Notes: generated by a model from the sequence alone, not told the origin. A DNA stretch of 64,000 bases from JAFDZV01 sp048594725 (GCA_048594725.1 JBMDXA010000067.1:8092-72091); one strand, 5' to 3'; shown: positions 44,736 through 53,115, counted from the first letter of the stretch. A program made the numbers and translations.

Positions 44736-47365
44736 GCTGCCTCCTCCTGCGGGAGCCGCCGTATGGTGCCGCGCGCGCCGTCCATCTCCACAAGCTCCCC
44801 ATCCCGCAGGCGCTCCATCAGCCCTGCTATGCCCACGATGGCGGGGATGCCCAGCTCCCGCGCCACGATGGCCGAGTGTGACAGAAGGCTGCCGCGCTCC
44901 ACCAGCAGGCCGCCGGCCATGGGGAAGAGGGGCGCCCAGCCCGGATCGGTTCGTTCGGCCACCATGATATCGCCATCCAGCGGAGGGGCGCTTCCGGGAT
45001 CGGTCACCAGACGCACCCTCCTGCGCACGATTCCGGGACAGCAGGGGGTGCCGGTCAGGTCGGCCCCTTCGGCCGGGACGGGGGGGGCTCCTTCATCGCG
45101 GAAGGTATTCCCCATATAGACCACGCCGTAGGTGGCGAACCGGTCGGCGGGGCGGCTGCCGGGGCCGTCCTCGTGGTAACGCGCGAACTCCGCTCGGCGC
45201 ACCTCCGCAAGCGCGCGCAGATCGGTGCTCGCCGATGTTCCGGCCACGAAGTCGAAGATCTCCCCCTTGGTCAGCCAGAAGATATCGCGGGGAGCATCGA
45301 GAAATCCCTCGGCGGCGAATCGTTCCCCCATCGCCAGGAAGATGCGGCGCACCACGCCGAAGACGCGGGTTCGCTCGAACCGCAGATTCTCCCGGTTCTT
45401 CACCCGTTCCCTTGCCTGCCCCAGAAGCCACTGGAAGAGCCATCTGCGGAACGGGCTGCCGATCTTCCGCCTGGCGGTGGCCTCGGCCTCGCGCCGCAGC
45501 CGTTCCGGATCGGAGCGTTCCCCTGCGGTGGCGGCGCCAACATATCCGGCCAGCATCGGGACTATCAGCTCCCGCTGCTGTTTCGGCGTTATCGTCTCCA
45601 GCTTCAGCTCCCCCACATAGCGGTCGCCGAATGCCTCGATATATTCCTCCACCTCCCGGTGCAGTTCCGGATATCCCTCCAGCGCGCGCATGGTCTGGGC
45701 CGGCTCGGCGGCGCGGAACAGGGGGGCCAGCCCTGGATGCAGGGCGATCTTCTCCCCGATCATCCGGAGCCGCCGCATAGGCTCGGTGGAGATGATCCCC
45801 CCCTCGCCGCTCAGCAGGTCGTTATGGAGCGTGCCGGCATCATCCAGCTTCCATTTTTCTATCGTTCCCTTCAGGGCGCCGAAGAAGATCATGGTGTAGA
45901 AATCGTTCAGGATGGGGATGCGCCAGCGTTGCAGCAGGGAACGTTCCAGCATCCGGTACAGATCGGCCAGCTCGTCGGGATTGAGGCCGCCCAGATCGCT
46001 CCCTTCCAGGGGGGCAAGGGTGGCGTTGAGGTGCTCCTGAAAACGCCTGATGCTCTTCGGGAGCGCCAGGAGATTGCCGATCAGGCGATAGATGGAGACC
46101 CCCAGACGGATGTAGGGATTGCGCCTGCTGGGAATTACCGCCGGGGTCTCCTCCAGCCGTTCGCGCACCCCCATCATCTGCTCCATGAAGCGCGCGTTGA
46201 TGCTGTAGCCGGGCAGAAGCGCCAGCACCCGGTACCAGTTCAGGAGATTGTAGTAGATCCTTCCGCGTACCAGTCCCAGCATCTCGAAGATGGAGCGGTT
46301 GCGCGCCACGGTCTCCTGGTCCACGCCGAGAATGCGGCAGAGTTCCTGGTAGACCTCCGAGTAGACATCGCGCACGAAGGAGAAGGTGAGGGGCGTGGTG
46401 ACGCCGGAGTAGCTTTCGATAATGTTGGAGTTATCCCACAGCACCCTGCCGCGCGTGGTGTCCGGAAGGGCCGCAAGGCCGGTAACCGGGCGGCTCTGGA
46501 GCAGATAGAGCTCTCCGGCGGCGATGCACCACTCCACATCCTGCGGGCGGCCGAAGAACCTTCCCAGAGCGGCCGTGGCGGTGGCGATCTCGGTAACCGC
46601 CTCGCTATCAAGGGCCGGAGCGTCGCGGAGTTCGGGGGGGAGATCCTCGGTGAGGGTGAAGCGCCCGCCGCTATGATCGAAGACCACGCGCTGGCGTTTG
46701 GAGGCGATCGTCCGCTCGATGGCTCCCCGGCGGAGGATATAGGTGTCGGCATCCAGCTCCCCGCTCACCAGCCCTTCGCCCAGGCCGTACACTGCCGAGA
46801 CCACCACCGCAGTGCGATCTCCGGAAACCGGGTCCACTCCGAACGCAACTCCCGAGACATCGGCATCGATCATCTCCTGGACGATCACGGCCACGCGGGG
46901 AAAATCCCCTTCGATCCCGTTGTGCCGCCGGTACGCGGTCACCCGCTCGCTGTAGGCGGATCGCCAGACGCCGGCCACGCAGGCGGCAAGATCGGCGCGG
47001 CGCACGAAGAGAAAGGAGACCAGCTGCCCGGCATACGAGAGCTCCGTGCCATCCTCTCCCACGGCCGATGAGCGCACCGCCAGGAGCGTCCCGGCCGGCC
47101 ATATCTCCGCCGCCGTCGTTTCGATATCGCGAAGCAGCGGCTCCGGTACCAGGAGATCATCGGGCGATGGGGCCGAGGCGGCAACCCCGGCAAAGGCTTC
47201 GGAGGTGACCACGAAGAACGGGGGGACGCGATATCCCTCCCGCGCCAGAAGCGCCAGATTGCGCGCCTTGGCGCCTATCAACTGTTCGTCTGCCTCCCGG
47301 TCGTGCCCGGGGCGGTAAATCATCATACGTTCCGCCTGCTGATGTGCGTTAACGGGTTTGTCCAT
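44732..47365 (-). CDS. PEP-synthase/rifampin-phosphotransferase-like dikinase
   Basis: This 877-residue protein has an N-terminal ATP-grasp (PPDK_N) domain: IGAKARNLALLAREGYRVPPFFVV, VRSSAVGEDGTELSYAGQ, DVSGVAFGVDPVSG and DVEWCIAAGELYLLQSRPV. A long central helical domain (about 340-760) follows, and then the mobile phosphohistidine domain with RGSLLSHSAIVARELGIPAI (His830). It lacks the C-terminal PEP/pyruvate-binding barrel of true PEP synthase, so its layout and length match rifampin phosphotransferases. In those, a phosphate goes from ATP via His to a hydroxyl of the substrate held by the central domain. Here the substrate is more likely a lipid-pathway alcohol than an antibiotic, given the operon. 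ATG 47365 has AAGG upstream; first gene of the operon. Confidence 0.77.
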   Translation of the reverse strand: MDKPVNAHQQAERMMIYRPGHDREADEQLIGAKARNLALLAREGYRVPPFFVVTSEAFAGVAASAPSPDDLLVPEPLLRDIETTAAEIWPAGTLLAVRSSAVGEDGTELSYAGQLVSFLFVRRADLAACVAGVWRSAYSERVTAYRRHNGIEGDFPRVAVIVQEMIDADVSGVAFGVDPVSGDRTAVVVSAVYGLGEGLVSGELDADTYILRRGAIERTIASKRQRVVFDHSGGRFTLTEDLPPELRDAPALDSEAVTEIATATAALGRFFGRPQDVEWCIAAGELYLLQSRPVTGLAALPDTTRGRVLWDNSNIIESYSGVTTPLTFSFVRDVYSEVYQELCRILGVDQETVARNRSIFEMLGLVRGRIYYNLLNWYRVLALLPGYSINARFMEQMMGVRERLEETPAVIPSRRNPYIRLGVSIYRLIGNLLALPKSIRRFQEHLNATLAPLEGSDLGGLNPDELADLYRMLERSLLQRWRIPILNDFYTMIFFGALKGTIEKWKLDDAGTLHNDLLSGEGGIISTEPMRRLRMIGEKIALHPGLAPLFRAAEPAQTMRALEGYPELHREVEEYIEAFGDRYVGELKLETITPKQQRELIVPMLAGYVGAATAGERSDPERLRREAEATARRKIGSPFRRWLFQWLLGQARERVKNRENLRFERTRVFGVVRRIFLAMGERFAAEGFLDAPRDIFWLTKGEIFDFVAGTSASTDLRALAEVRRAEFARYHEDGPGSRPADRFATYGVVYMGNTFRDEGAPPVPAEGADLTGTPCCPGIVRRRVRLVTDPGSAPPLDGDIMVAERTDPGWAPLFPMAGGLLVERGSLLSHSAIVARELGIPAIVGIAGLMERLRDGELVEMDGARGTIRRLPQEEAA

Positions 47366-47533
47366 CCGCCGCCTTCTGCGGCTGCCTGGTTGTCCGTGGC
47401 TGGAAGATCCGGAGTTCTCATCTGCCGGGGATGCGGGGCTGGCCTGCAACCGCTATCGTTCCTGTATCAGGACCCGTCCGGAAGCGTTTCGTGACCTGCC
47501 CGCCGGGGTGCGGCTCCTGCGGGGGGATCTCCT

Positions 47534-47908
47534 CTACTCCCGTTCCAGAACCACCGTAGCCATGGCGGTGTTGCCGCTATGGGTGATCGACAGATGAATG
47601 CGCATGCCGGCCGAGAGCGTTGCGGCATGTCCTTGAAGTTCGATATAGGGGCGCTGTCCGGGTTTTCTGCGGACGCCGATATCGCGCCAGTAGACACCCC
47701 GGGCAATTCCGGTGCCGAGCGCTTTTGCAAATGCCTCCTTGGCCGCAAATCGTGCGGCGAAACGCTCGGCCGCGCGGCGCGGGGTGCTCCGGCAGTAGGC
47801 TATCTCTTCCTGGGTGAAGACCTTCTGTTCGAACTGCTCGCCGTAGGTCTCCAGCGCCCTGGCTATCCGGTCCACTTCCGCGATATCCGTTCCAATGCCT
47901 GTTATCAC
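47534..47908 (-). CDS. acpS: holo-[acyl-carrier-protein] synthase
   Basis: This 124-residue protein attaches 4'-phosphopantetheine to ACP. MITGIGTDIAEVDRIARA at the N-terminus with the metal-binding Asp, and FAARFAAKEAFAKALGTG with the Glu, are the two catalytic motifs; HLSITHSG closes the fold. The length is normal for the AcpS type. It starts with GTG (47906-47908), which overlaps the upstream HAD gene stop by four bases. The lipid operon begins about 170 bases downstream on the same strand, so transcription may continue into it. Confidence 0.93.
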   Translation of the reverse strand: MITGIGTDIAEVDRIARALETYGEQFEQKVFTQEEIAYCRSTPRRAAERFAARFAAKEAFAKALGTGIARGVYWRDIGVRRKPGQRPYIELQGHAATLSAGMRIHLSITHSGNTAMATVVLERE

Positions 47909-48648
47909 TGTTGTTCTCCGTTATCGTTGGCATCGATCCGTTCCTGCTCCCGCACCGCAATCTCCCGGCGCTCGTCGCGATCCAGGACGATCCTGAGCAG
48001 ATCCTTGATGTCGTGCAGGACGTAGTCGGCCTTGACGGTCTGGTTTCCCCAGGCATCGCCGTATTTGGCAAATGCGGTCCGCATGCCGATGGCCGCCGCT
48101 CCCACCATATCGCGATCGGCCCAGTCCCCTACCATGATCGTCTCCTGCGGCTCCACCTTCAGCATTTCCAGCGCAAGCCGGAAGGGGGCGGGATCGGGTT
48201 TCCTCCGGCCGGTGTCGTCGAAGGTGACCACGAAGTCGAAGATATGATGGAAGTTGATGGAACAGAGTCTCAGCCACGCCTCGCGCGTGGGAGCATCGGA
48301 GACCACGGCGAGTTTTACGCCATGTTTCACCAGTTCCATCAGGGTGGCCGAGACGTGGGGATAGGGACGAAGCGCGGCCTCGCGTGCGCGGCGGTAGGCC
48401 ACGATCCCCGCCGAGAGCACCTTGTAGTCGATCTTGCCGAGCACTGTTGTCAGAAGCTCATCGAAGACCTTCTGGTATTCGATCCCCTGCTCGTTGTAGA
48501 TGGTGTCGATGTGCTGCTTGACATCCTCCACCCCCATGTTCAATCCCGCATCGATCATGGCAGTGATGGCGGCATCGATCGATTGCCGTTTCATCGCCAT
48601 GAAATCCACGAGCGTATTGTCCAGATCGAAAACGACTGCTTTGATCAT
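47905..48648 (-). CDS. HAD-family phosphatase
   Basis: This 247-residue protein has the HAD motifs in order: FDLDNTLVDF (nucleophile Asp at 8 and acid Asp at 10), VVSDAPT, KPDPAPF with the motif III Lys, and MVGDWADRDMVGA (motif IV). The cap domain is helical. Closest by layout are YjjG/phosphoglycolate-like phosphatases with a charged C-terminal tail (RDERREIAVREQERID). Start ATG 48648 is chosen because the first strand follows at once (MIKAVVFDLD). Substrate not predictable. Confidence 0.85.
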   Translation of the reverse strand: MIKAVVFDLDNTLVDFMAMKRQSIDAAITAMIDAGLNMGVEDVKQHIDTIYNEQGIEYQKVFDELLTTVLGKIDYKVLSAGIVAYRRAREAALRPYPHVSATLMELVKHGVKLAVVSDAPTREAWLRLCSINFHHIFDFVVTFDDTGRRKPDPAPFRLALEMLKVEPQETIMVGDWADRDMVGAAAIGMRTAFAKYGDAWGNQTVKADYVLHDIKDLLRIVLDRDERREIAVREQERIDANDNGEQQ

Positions 48649-48843
48649 AACGCGGGATAGTACGTAGATAATAGTTAGTAGTTGGTCCGCAGGCACAGAG
48701 AAGGGGAACCGGTCAATGGTCAGTACGCGGACTGCGCCCGCTGTCAGTGGTCCGTGGCTGGTACAGCCGGTAGCTCACCAGGGCACCGGAAGGAATTATC
48801 CCCCACGCCGCCATCTTCTTCTGGTCTCTCTTCTTCCCAATCG

Positions 48844-48872
48844 GAAATCTAAAATCCAAAATCGAAAATTCC
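48844..48872 (-). repeat. reverse copy of the GATT-word repeat
   Basis: TCTAAAATCCAAAATCGAAA and following bases are the reverse complement of the GATTTTGGATT-type repeat found at 22378 and 53116. It sits 30-55 bases upstream of the LexA-like start, so it could overlap that gene's promoter. Confidence 0.5.
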
Positions 48873-48899
48873 CTGTCTTCCGCATCGCTATCTTGGCAT

Positions 48900-49565
48900 A
48901 TGCCCGACCATATCCGTGCCCGAGGCTCGCTGACGCCGCGTCAGAACGAGATTTATGAATTCATCCGCTCCTGCATCCAGCAGCGGAACACCCCTCCGAC
49001 CATCGCCGAGATCGGGGCGCGGTTCGGTATACGCTCCACCAACGGCGTGAACGATCTTCTTCTGGCGCTGGAGCGCAAGGGGTATATCATCCGCCTGCGG
49101 GGAACGGCCAGGGGGATCGCTCTTCCGGACAATGCCCCGGCGGCCGCACCCGGCGGCAAGGGGAGCAAGAAGATCCCGATCGTGGGGGAGGGGGAGGCAT
49201 CCAACCCGTTCTCCATCTTCATGAACCCGCACGGGACGCTCACTCCCGATCCCGCCCTCTTTCCTCCGGCCGCCAACAGCTTCGCGGCGGTAGTCAATGA
49301 CGACGCGATGGATGGCGAGGGGATCTACAAGGGGGATTATGTGATCGTGCAGCAGACCAGCGATCTTCCCGACGGCGCGCTGGTGTTCGGTCTTGCCGGG
49401 ACGCAGCAGTTCGTGCGGCGCCTCCAGGGGAGCGGCGAACTGCGCTATCTGATAGCCGCCAATCGCTACTACAAGAAGATGACCGTGATGGAAGGGCGCG
49501 ATGATGTGGCGCTGCTGGGGGAGATCGTGGGGGTGATACGGGCATTGAGACGGAAGGAAGAGTAG
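48900..49565 (+). CDS. LexA-family regulator lacking the self-cleavage residues
   Basis: This 221-residue protein has the LexA winged helix in residues 10-72 (LTPRQNEIYEFIRSCIQQ; TPPTIAEIGARFGIRSTNGV; ALERKGYIIR), then a linker and a peptidase S24-like fold (IPIVGEGEAS; GIYKGDYVIV; LGEIVGVIR). In LexA the catalytic Ser lies in G-D/M-S-M, but here the segment is NDDAMDGEG with Ala136; the catalytic Lys of VKRL is Arg (FVRRL, R173), and the Ala-Gly bond is missing (GEASNP). It should therefore not cleave itself on RecA binding. It may be a constitutive repressor or a sensor with another trigger. No operator is evident upstream. Confidence 0.8.
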   Translation: MPDHIRARGSLTPRQNEIYEFIRSCIQQRNTPPTIAEIGARFGIRSTNGVNDLLLALERKGYIIRLRGTARGIALPDNAPAAAPGGKGSKKIPIVGEGEASNPFSIFMNPHGTLTPDPALFPPAANSFAAVVNDDAMDGEGIYKGDYVIVQQTSDLPDGALVFGLAGTQQFVRRLQGSGELRYLIAANRYYKKMTVMEGRDDVALLGEIVGVIRALRRKEE

Positions 49566-49914
49566 GGGATTTTCGATTGGGAGAGTTTGTCCGTGGTCAG
49601 TAGCCAGTGGTCCGTCGCAGTCGGAACGGAAGGGCATGATAGGGGTATGGTTACAGGAACAGCCGCCACGGGCTACCGGCAGCGGCAACGCCGGCGGAGG
49701 GGCCGGTGGTCTTCAATCTCTCATCCCCTCTTGCTCCTCTCCTGTTCCTTTCGCATTTTTGGTCCGCGTCTCACGATTCTATCAATCACCGCCGGGTTCA
49801 TTCGTCTCCCAGCGCGCAATTCCCGGCATCATCCCTTTATCCATCAATGCTCGCGGCCGGCTGGCCGGCTCTCCCGACGGTAGTTCGTACCGTGTCGCGA
49901 CAGAGGAATGTGAC
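49566..49914. repeat. intergenic gap with a shared 30-bp repeat
   Basis: The bases 49589-49618 (GTCCGTGGTCAGTAGCCAGT and on) are identical to 51828-51857, in the same direction and likewise after a gene end. A GATT-word (GATTTTCGATTGGG) precedes it. I see no gene in this gap; the promoter for the copper-protein pair should lie in its second half. Confidence 0.65.
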
Positions 49915-50763
49915 ATGAACAGAAACCGCTATCACTCCGTACGCGCCCTTCTGGGGACTTCCCTTCTTGCCCTGGCACTTCTGGCCGGTTGCAGCGATGA
50001 ACCCGCCGGACCGGGAGGAAACGAGGAGGATACCGATACTTCCCGGGTGATGATGACCTTCAACGTCCGCACGATGGCCGGCACCACGCCGTTTGCGCTC
50101 GATTCCACCTTCACCAGCGATGCCGGCATCGATTACAAGGTCTCCAAGTTCATCTATTTCATCCATGGCATCACGCTGATCGATACCGGCGGCAGGAGAG
50201 TGCTGGCGGAGCTTGTGAACGTCGTGGATACCAACAAGGTGCCCCGTCCCTACAACATCGCCCTTATCAACTACGAGCAGCCGGAGACCATGACGCTGCG
50301 GGTACTGGCGCCGCGCGGAAAGTATACGGGGGTCAGCTACAGCATCGGCGTGCCCATGTTCGATGCCGCGGGAGTGATGCTGAACCATGTGGATGCCTCC
50401 ACGATGGAGTATCCGCTCAACGTGGATTCCGATATGTACTGGGGATGGAAGCCGGGATACATCTTCCTGAAGATCGAGGGGAGCGCGCGCGACAAGGGTG
50501 AGTGGAAGACCTTCTTCTATCACATCGGGGACGACAAGCGGCTGGTCATGCTCTCGCACGATGCGCCGTTCACCGTGGCGAAGGATGGCACGTCCGCGCG
50601 TACGCTGGAAGTGAATGTGAATCGTCTGTTTGTGACGCCGACCGGAGCGCACAGCCCGAATATCGTCGGCACGATGGAGGAGCGCACCACCCATGGCGGC
50701 GCCACCGCCGATATCGTGGCGGGCAATGCCACGAACTCCGGATTTATCACGATGAAGCCATAA
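49915..50763 (+). CDS. MbnP-family copper-binding lipoprotein
   Basis: This 282-residue protein starts MNRNRYHSVRALLGTSLLAL with a lipobox ending LLAGC. The mature part is a MbnP-like beta-sandwich: MMTFNVRTMAGTTPFALDST, YKVSKFIYFIHGITLID, YSIGVPMFDAAGVMLNHVD and DSDMYWGWKPGYIFLKIEG. The last segment is where MbnP proteins carry the tryptophan that the partner MbnH oxidises to kynurenine, giving a copper-binding site. A MbnH-like gene starts 10 bases after the stop, which makes the call strong. Likely role: copper handling at the periplasmic or outer-membrane surface. In Bacteroidetes such pairs often occur without methanobactin genes, as here. Confidence 0.85.
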   Translation: MNRNRYHSVRALLGTSLLALALLAGCSDEPAGPGGNEEDTDTSRVMMTFNVRTMAGTTPFALDSTFTSDAGIDYKVSKFIYFIHGITLIDTGGRRVLAELVNVVDTNKVPRPYNIALINYEQPETMTLRVLAPRGKYTGVSYSIGVPMFDAAGVMLNHVDASTMEYPLNVDSDMYWGWKPGYIFLKIEGSARDKGEWKTFFYHIGDDKRLVMLSHDAPFTVAKDGTSARTLEVNVNRLFVTPTGAHSPNIVGTMEERTTHGGATADIVAGNATNSGFITMKP

Positions 50764-50773
50764 GGCATACCGA

Positions 50774-51790
50774 ATGAAGGGATCGCGCCGCTATATCCTG
50801 TCGCTGGCTCTGGGGCTGGTCATCGCCGCATGCGGCGGTACCGTTGACGCCCCGGAGGATGAGCCGGTTGTGAAGCTGCCGGCCGGGTTCCCGGCATTGC
50901 CGGTTCCCGCCGATAACAAGCTTACCCCGGAGCGGATCGCGCTCGGCAAGAAACTCTTCTTCGACAAGCGCCTTTCCAGCAGCCAGGAGGTGTCGTGCGG
51001 GAGCTGCCATCTTCAGGAGCATGCCTTTGCCGATCCCCGCACCATCAGCATCGGCGTGCACGGGCGTACCGGAACCCGCAACGCGCCGCCGCTGGTGAAC
51101 CTGGCCTACAATACGAGCTTCTTCTGGGATGGGGGCGTGCCGACGCTGGAGCAGCAGGCGATAGCCCCCATCATCAACCCGCTCGAGATGGATATGAAGA
51201 TGGAGGATGTGGCGGCACGGCTGAAGCTGGACCCGGAGTACGTGGCGATGTTCCGGGAGGCGTACGATATGGAGCCAGGCCCCGAGGCCATCACCAAGGG
51301 GCTGGCATCGTTCGTTCGCACCCTCATCAGCGGCAACAGCCGGTACGACCGGTACGATCGCGGGGATAAATCGGCGCTGAACGAGTCGGAGAAGCGGGGG
51401 ATGCAGATCTTCTTCGGCGAGAGCGGCGAGTGCTTCCACTGCCATGTGGGCTTCAACTTCACCAACAACAATATCCAGAACAACGGGCTGTACGCCGAGT
51501 ATGCCGACAAGGGACGGTACCTGGTAACCGAGAAGGATCGCGATATCGGCAAGTTCAAGGTTCCCTCGCTGCGGAACATCGCCCAGACCGCGCCCTATAT
51601 GCACGATGGTTCGGTTGCGACGCTGGAGAAGGTGGTGGAGCACTACGTCTCCGGGGGAATGGCGAACCCGAACCTCGATCCTATCATCCATCCTCTCCGC
51701 CTCGATGCCCAGGATCAGGCCGATCTGGTGGCGTTCCTAAAGTCGCTGAGCGATGAGGAGTTCCTGGCGAACCCGAAGTTCAGGGAGTAG
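50774..51790 (+). CDS. MbnH/MauG-like di-haem peroxidase-family protein (lipoprotein)
   Basis: This 338-residue protein has a lipobox VIAAC (C20) and two haem-binding motifs, CGSCH at 75-79 and CFHCH at 220-224. GKKLFFDKRLSSSQEVSC, TRNAPPLVNLAYN, WDGGVPTLEQQA and KVPSLRNIAQTAPYMHDGS are standard for the di-haem cytochrome c peroxidase/MauG family. Directly after an MbnP gene it is best read as MbnH, which uses a bis-Fe(IV)-like state to oxidise a tryptophan of MbnP. Start ATG 50774, 10 bases after the upstream stop. The lipid anchor would keep both proteins on the same membrane. Confidence 0.88.
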   Translation: MKGSRRYILSLALGLVIAACGGTVDAPEDEPVVKLPAGFPALPVPADNKLTPERIALGKKLFFDKRLSSSQEVSCGSCHLQEHAFADPRTISIGVHGRTGTRNAPPLVNLAYNTSFFWDGGVPTLEQQAIAPIINPLEMDMKMEDVAARLKLDPEYVAMFREAYDMEPGPEAITKGLASFVRTLISGNSRYDRYDRGDKSALNESEKRGMQIFFGESGECFHCHVGFNFTNNNIQNNGLYAEYADKGRYLVTEKDRDIGKFKVPSLRNIAQTAPYMHDGSVATLEKVVEHYVSGGMANPNLDPIIHPLRLDAQDQADLVAFLKSLSDEEFLANPKFRE

Positions 51791-51827
51791 GGGGATGTAC
51801 GATTGGCGATTTCCGATTTACGAAGAA

Positions 51828-51857
51828 GTCCGTGGTCAGTAGCCAGTGGTCCGTCGC
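51828..51857. repeat. second copy of the 30-bp repeat
   Basis: Identical to 49589-49618. A short GATT-word run (51796-51821) precedes it, as at the first copy, so the two features travel together. Confidence 0.7.
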
Positions 51858-51959
51858 CGTTCTACCGTAAGCGCAGGGATAGCGGGCTATTTCCTTTCTG
51901 AGGACCACGGACTCTCTGCCTGTGCCGGCGAAGGGGCTGCCGGCCCCACGGATCTTCCA

Positions 51960-52541
51960 TCAACTTCTCCCCACCTTCTCGTATTCCTTTCCCAGCTCGT
52001 GCAGTGCGCGCTCTTCGGTTCTGATGCGAATCCGCAGAAGGATGGCATTGATGATGGATGCGGTGATTGCCGTCAGATACGCACCGTAGAGCGCCGGGAG
52101 GGTGAACAGTTCCAGCACCACCGCCAGATAATTCGGATGCTTCATGTAGCGGTAGGGTCCGCGACGGCTGGTTTTGCCGCCGGGGACTACCAGTATTCGC
52201 GTGTTCCACCAGGTGCCGAGCGAGCGGATGGCCCAGTAGCGCAGACCCTGCGCAAGCAGGAATATCAGGAGAAAGGCGGGCCAGAAAGGGCTTACAGCAC
52301 GTGTCAGGAGCACGATCTCGGCGATCATGCCGATGAACCAGACGGTATGAAGCGCCACGATGGCGGAGTAATGGGCGGCCCCGGCCTCCACCGCTCCGCG
52401 CGATCGCATGATCCGTTCATTCCGTTTCGCCACCCGCAACTCCGCCACCCGCTGGATGATCGCCAGCGGGATCAGCAGATGGAGCGGGCTCCAGTGCGCT
52501 ATGGAAAGAAGATGAGAGAGAAACGATAACGTGTCCGGCAC
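51960..52541 (-). CDS. isoprenylcysteine carboxyl methyltransferase (ICMT)-like membrane protein
   Basis: This 193-residue protein has four to five helices. GPYRYMKHPNYLAVVLELFTLP, near residue 130, is the AdoMet-binding motif of the ICMT/phospholipid methyltransferase fold, and RIRTEERALHELGKEY closes the domain. Bacterial members methylate lipids or polyketide alkylpyrones; in other genomes YpbQ-like proteins sit next to type III polyketide synthases, but none is seen here. It starts with GTG at 52539-52541. An rnhA gene lies just upstream on the same strand, about 60 bases away. Confidence 0.82.
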   Translation of the reverse strand: MPDTLSFLSHLLSIAHWSPLHLLIPLAIIQRVAELRVAKRNERIMRSRGAVEAGAAHYSAIVALHTVWFIGMIAEIVLLTRAVSPFWPAFLLIFLLAQGLRYWAIRSLGTWWNTRILVVPGGKTSRRGPYRYMKHPNYLAVVLELFTLPALYGAYLTAITASIINAILLRIRIRTEERALHELGKEYEKVGRS

Positions 52542-52600
52542 TGTGCGCTCGCTGGTTTATGCTCTGGAGATATGGGGACGGGAGCCATGCTGGGGCATCC

Positions 52601-53089
52601 CTACACCACCCCCGCCTCTCGCTTGAATCCCTCGTCGATGGCAAGTTCCGGCCCCTGTGCCGCCTCTACCGCGAGGCGATCGCACCGCTCGTTCTCCACC
52701 ACATTGTTGTGCCCACGCACCCAGCGGAAATCCACCTGGTGCTTCTCCAGCTGCGGCAGCAGCCTCTGCCAGAGATCCACATTGAGCGCGGGTTTCTTGT
52801 CGGCCTTGCGCCATCCCCGTTTCTGCCATGAGTAGACCCAGCCCTTGGAGACCGAATCGACCACGTACTGCGAGTCGCTGTAGACCGTCACCTTGCAGGG
52901 ACGGCTCAGGCGCTCCAGGGCGGTTATCACCGCCAGCAGCTCCATCCTGTTGTTGGTAGTGCTCTTGAAGCCGCCGGAAAGTTCAAGCCGTTTATCGCCG
53001 TACAGGAGCACGGCACCATAGCCGCCGGGACCGGGATTACCGGAACAGGCGCCATCGGTGTAGATCGTCACATTCGATTGTTCTGCCAT
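52601..53089 (-). CDS. rnhA: ribonuclease HI
   Basis: This 162-residue enzyme cuts RNA in RNA-DNA hybrids. Catalytic acids are in IYTDGACSGNPGPGGYG (Asp near residue 11), NNRMELLAV (Glu), YSDSQYVVDS (Asp) and ENERCDRLA (Asp); the basic handle WQKRGWRKADKK is present, as in the E. coli type. I prefer the ATG at 53089 to a TTG at 53098. The upstream side is a 650-base repeat-filled gap. Confidence 0.95.
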   Translation of the reverse strand: MAEQSNVTIYTDGACSGNPGPGGYGAVLLYGDKRLELSGGFKSTTNNRMELLAVITALERLSRPCKVTVYSDSQYVVDSVSKGWVYSWQKRGWRKADKKPALNVDLWQRLLPQLEKHQVDFRWVRGHNNVVENERCDRLAVEAAQGPELAIDEGFKREAGVV

Positions 53090-53115
53090 AGACTGCAAAG
53101 GTAAGGGGGGAAGGA

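Noticed and set aside
45173..47071. 632-residue plus-strand frame opposite the dikinase gene
   Set aside because: Antisense shadow; no motif, and the minus-strand protein has intact domains with a Shine-Dalgarno start and coupled stop.
44732..47365. Antibiotic resistance call (rifampin phosphotransferase)
   Set aside because: Domain order matches, but the central substrate domain is not recognisable as the rifampin-binding one and the operon context is lipid metabolism; resistance is not supported.
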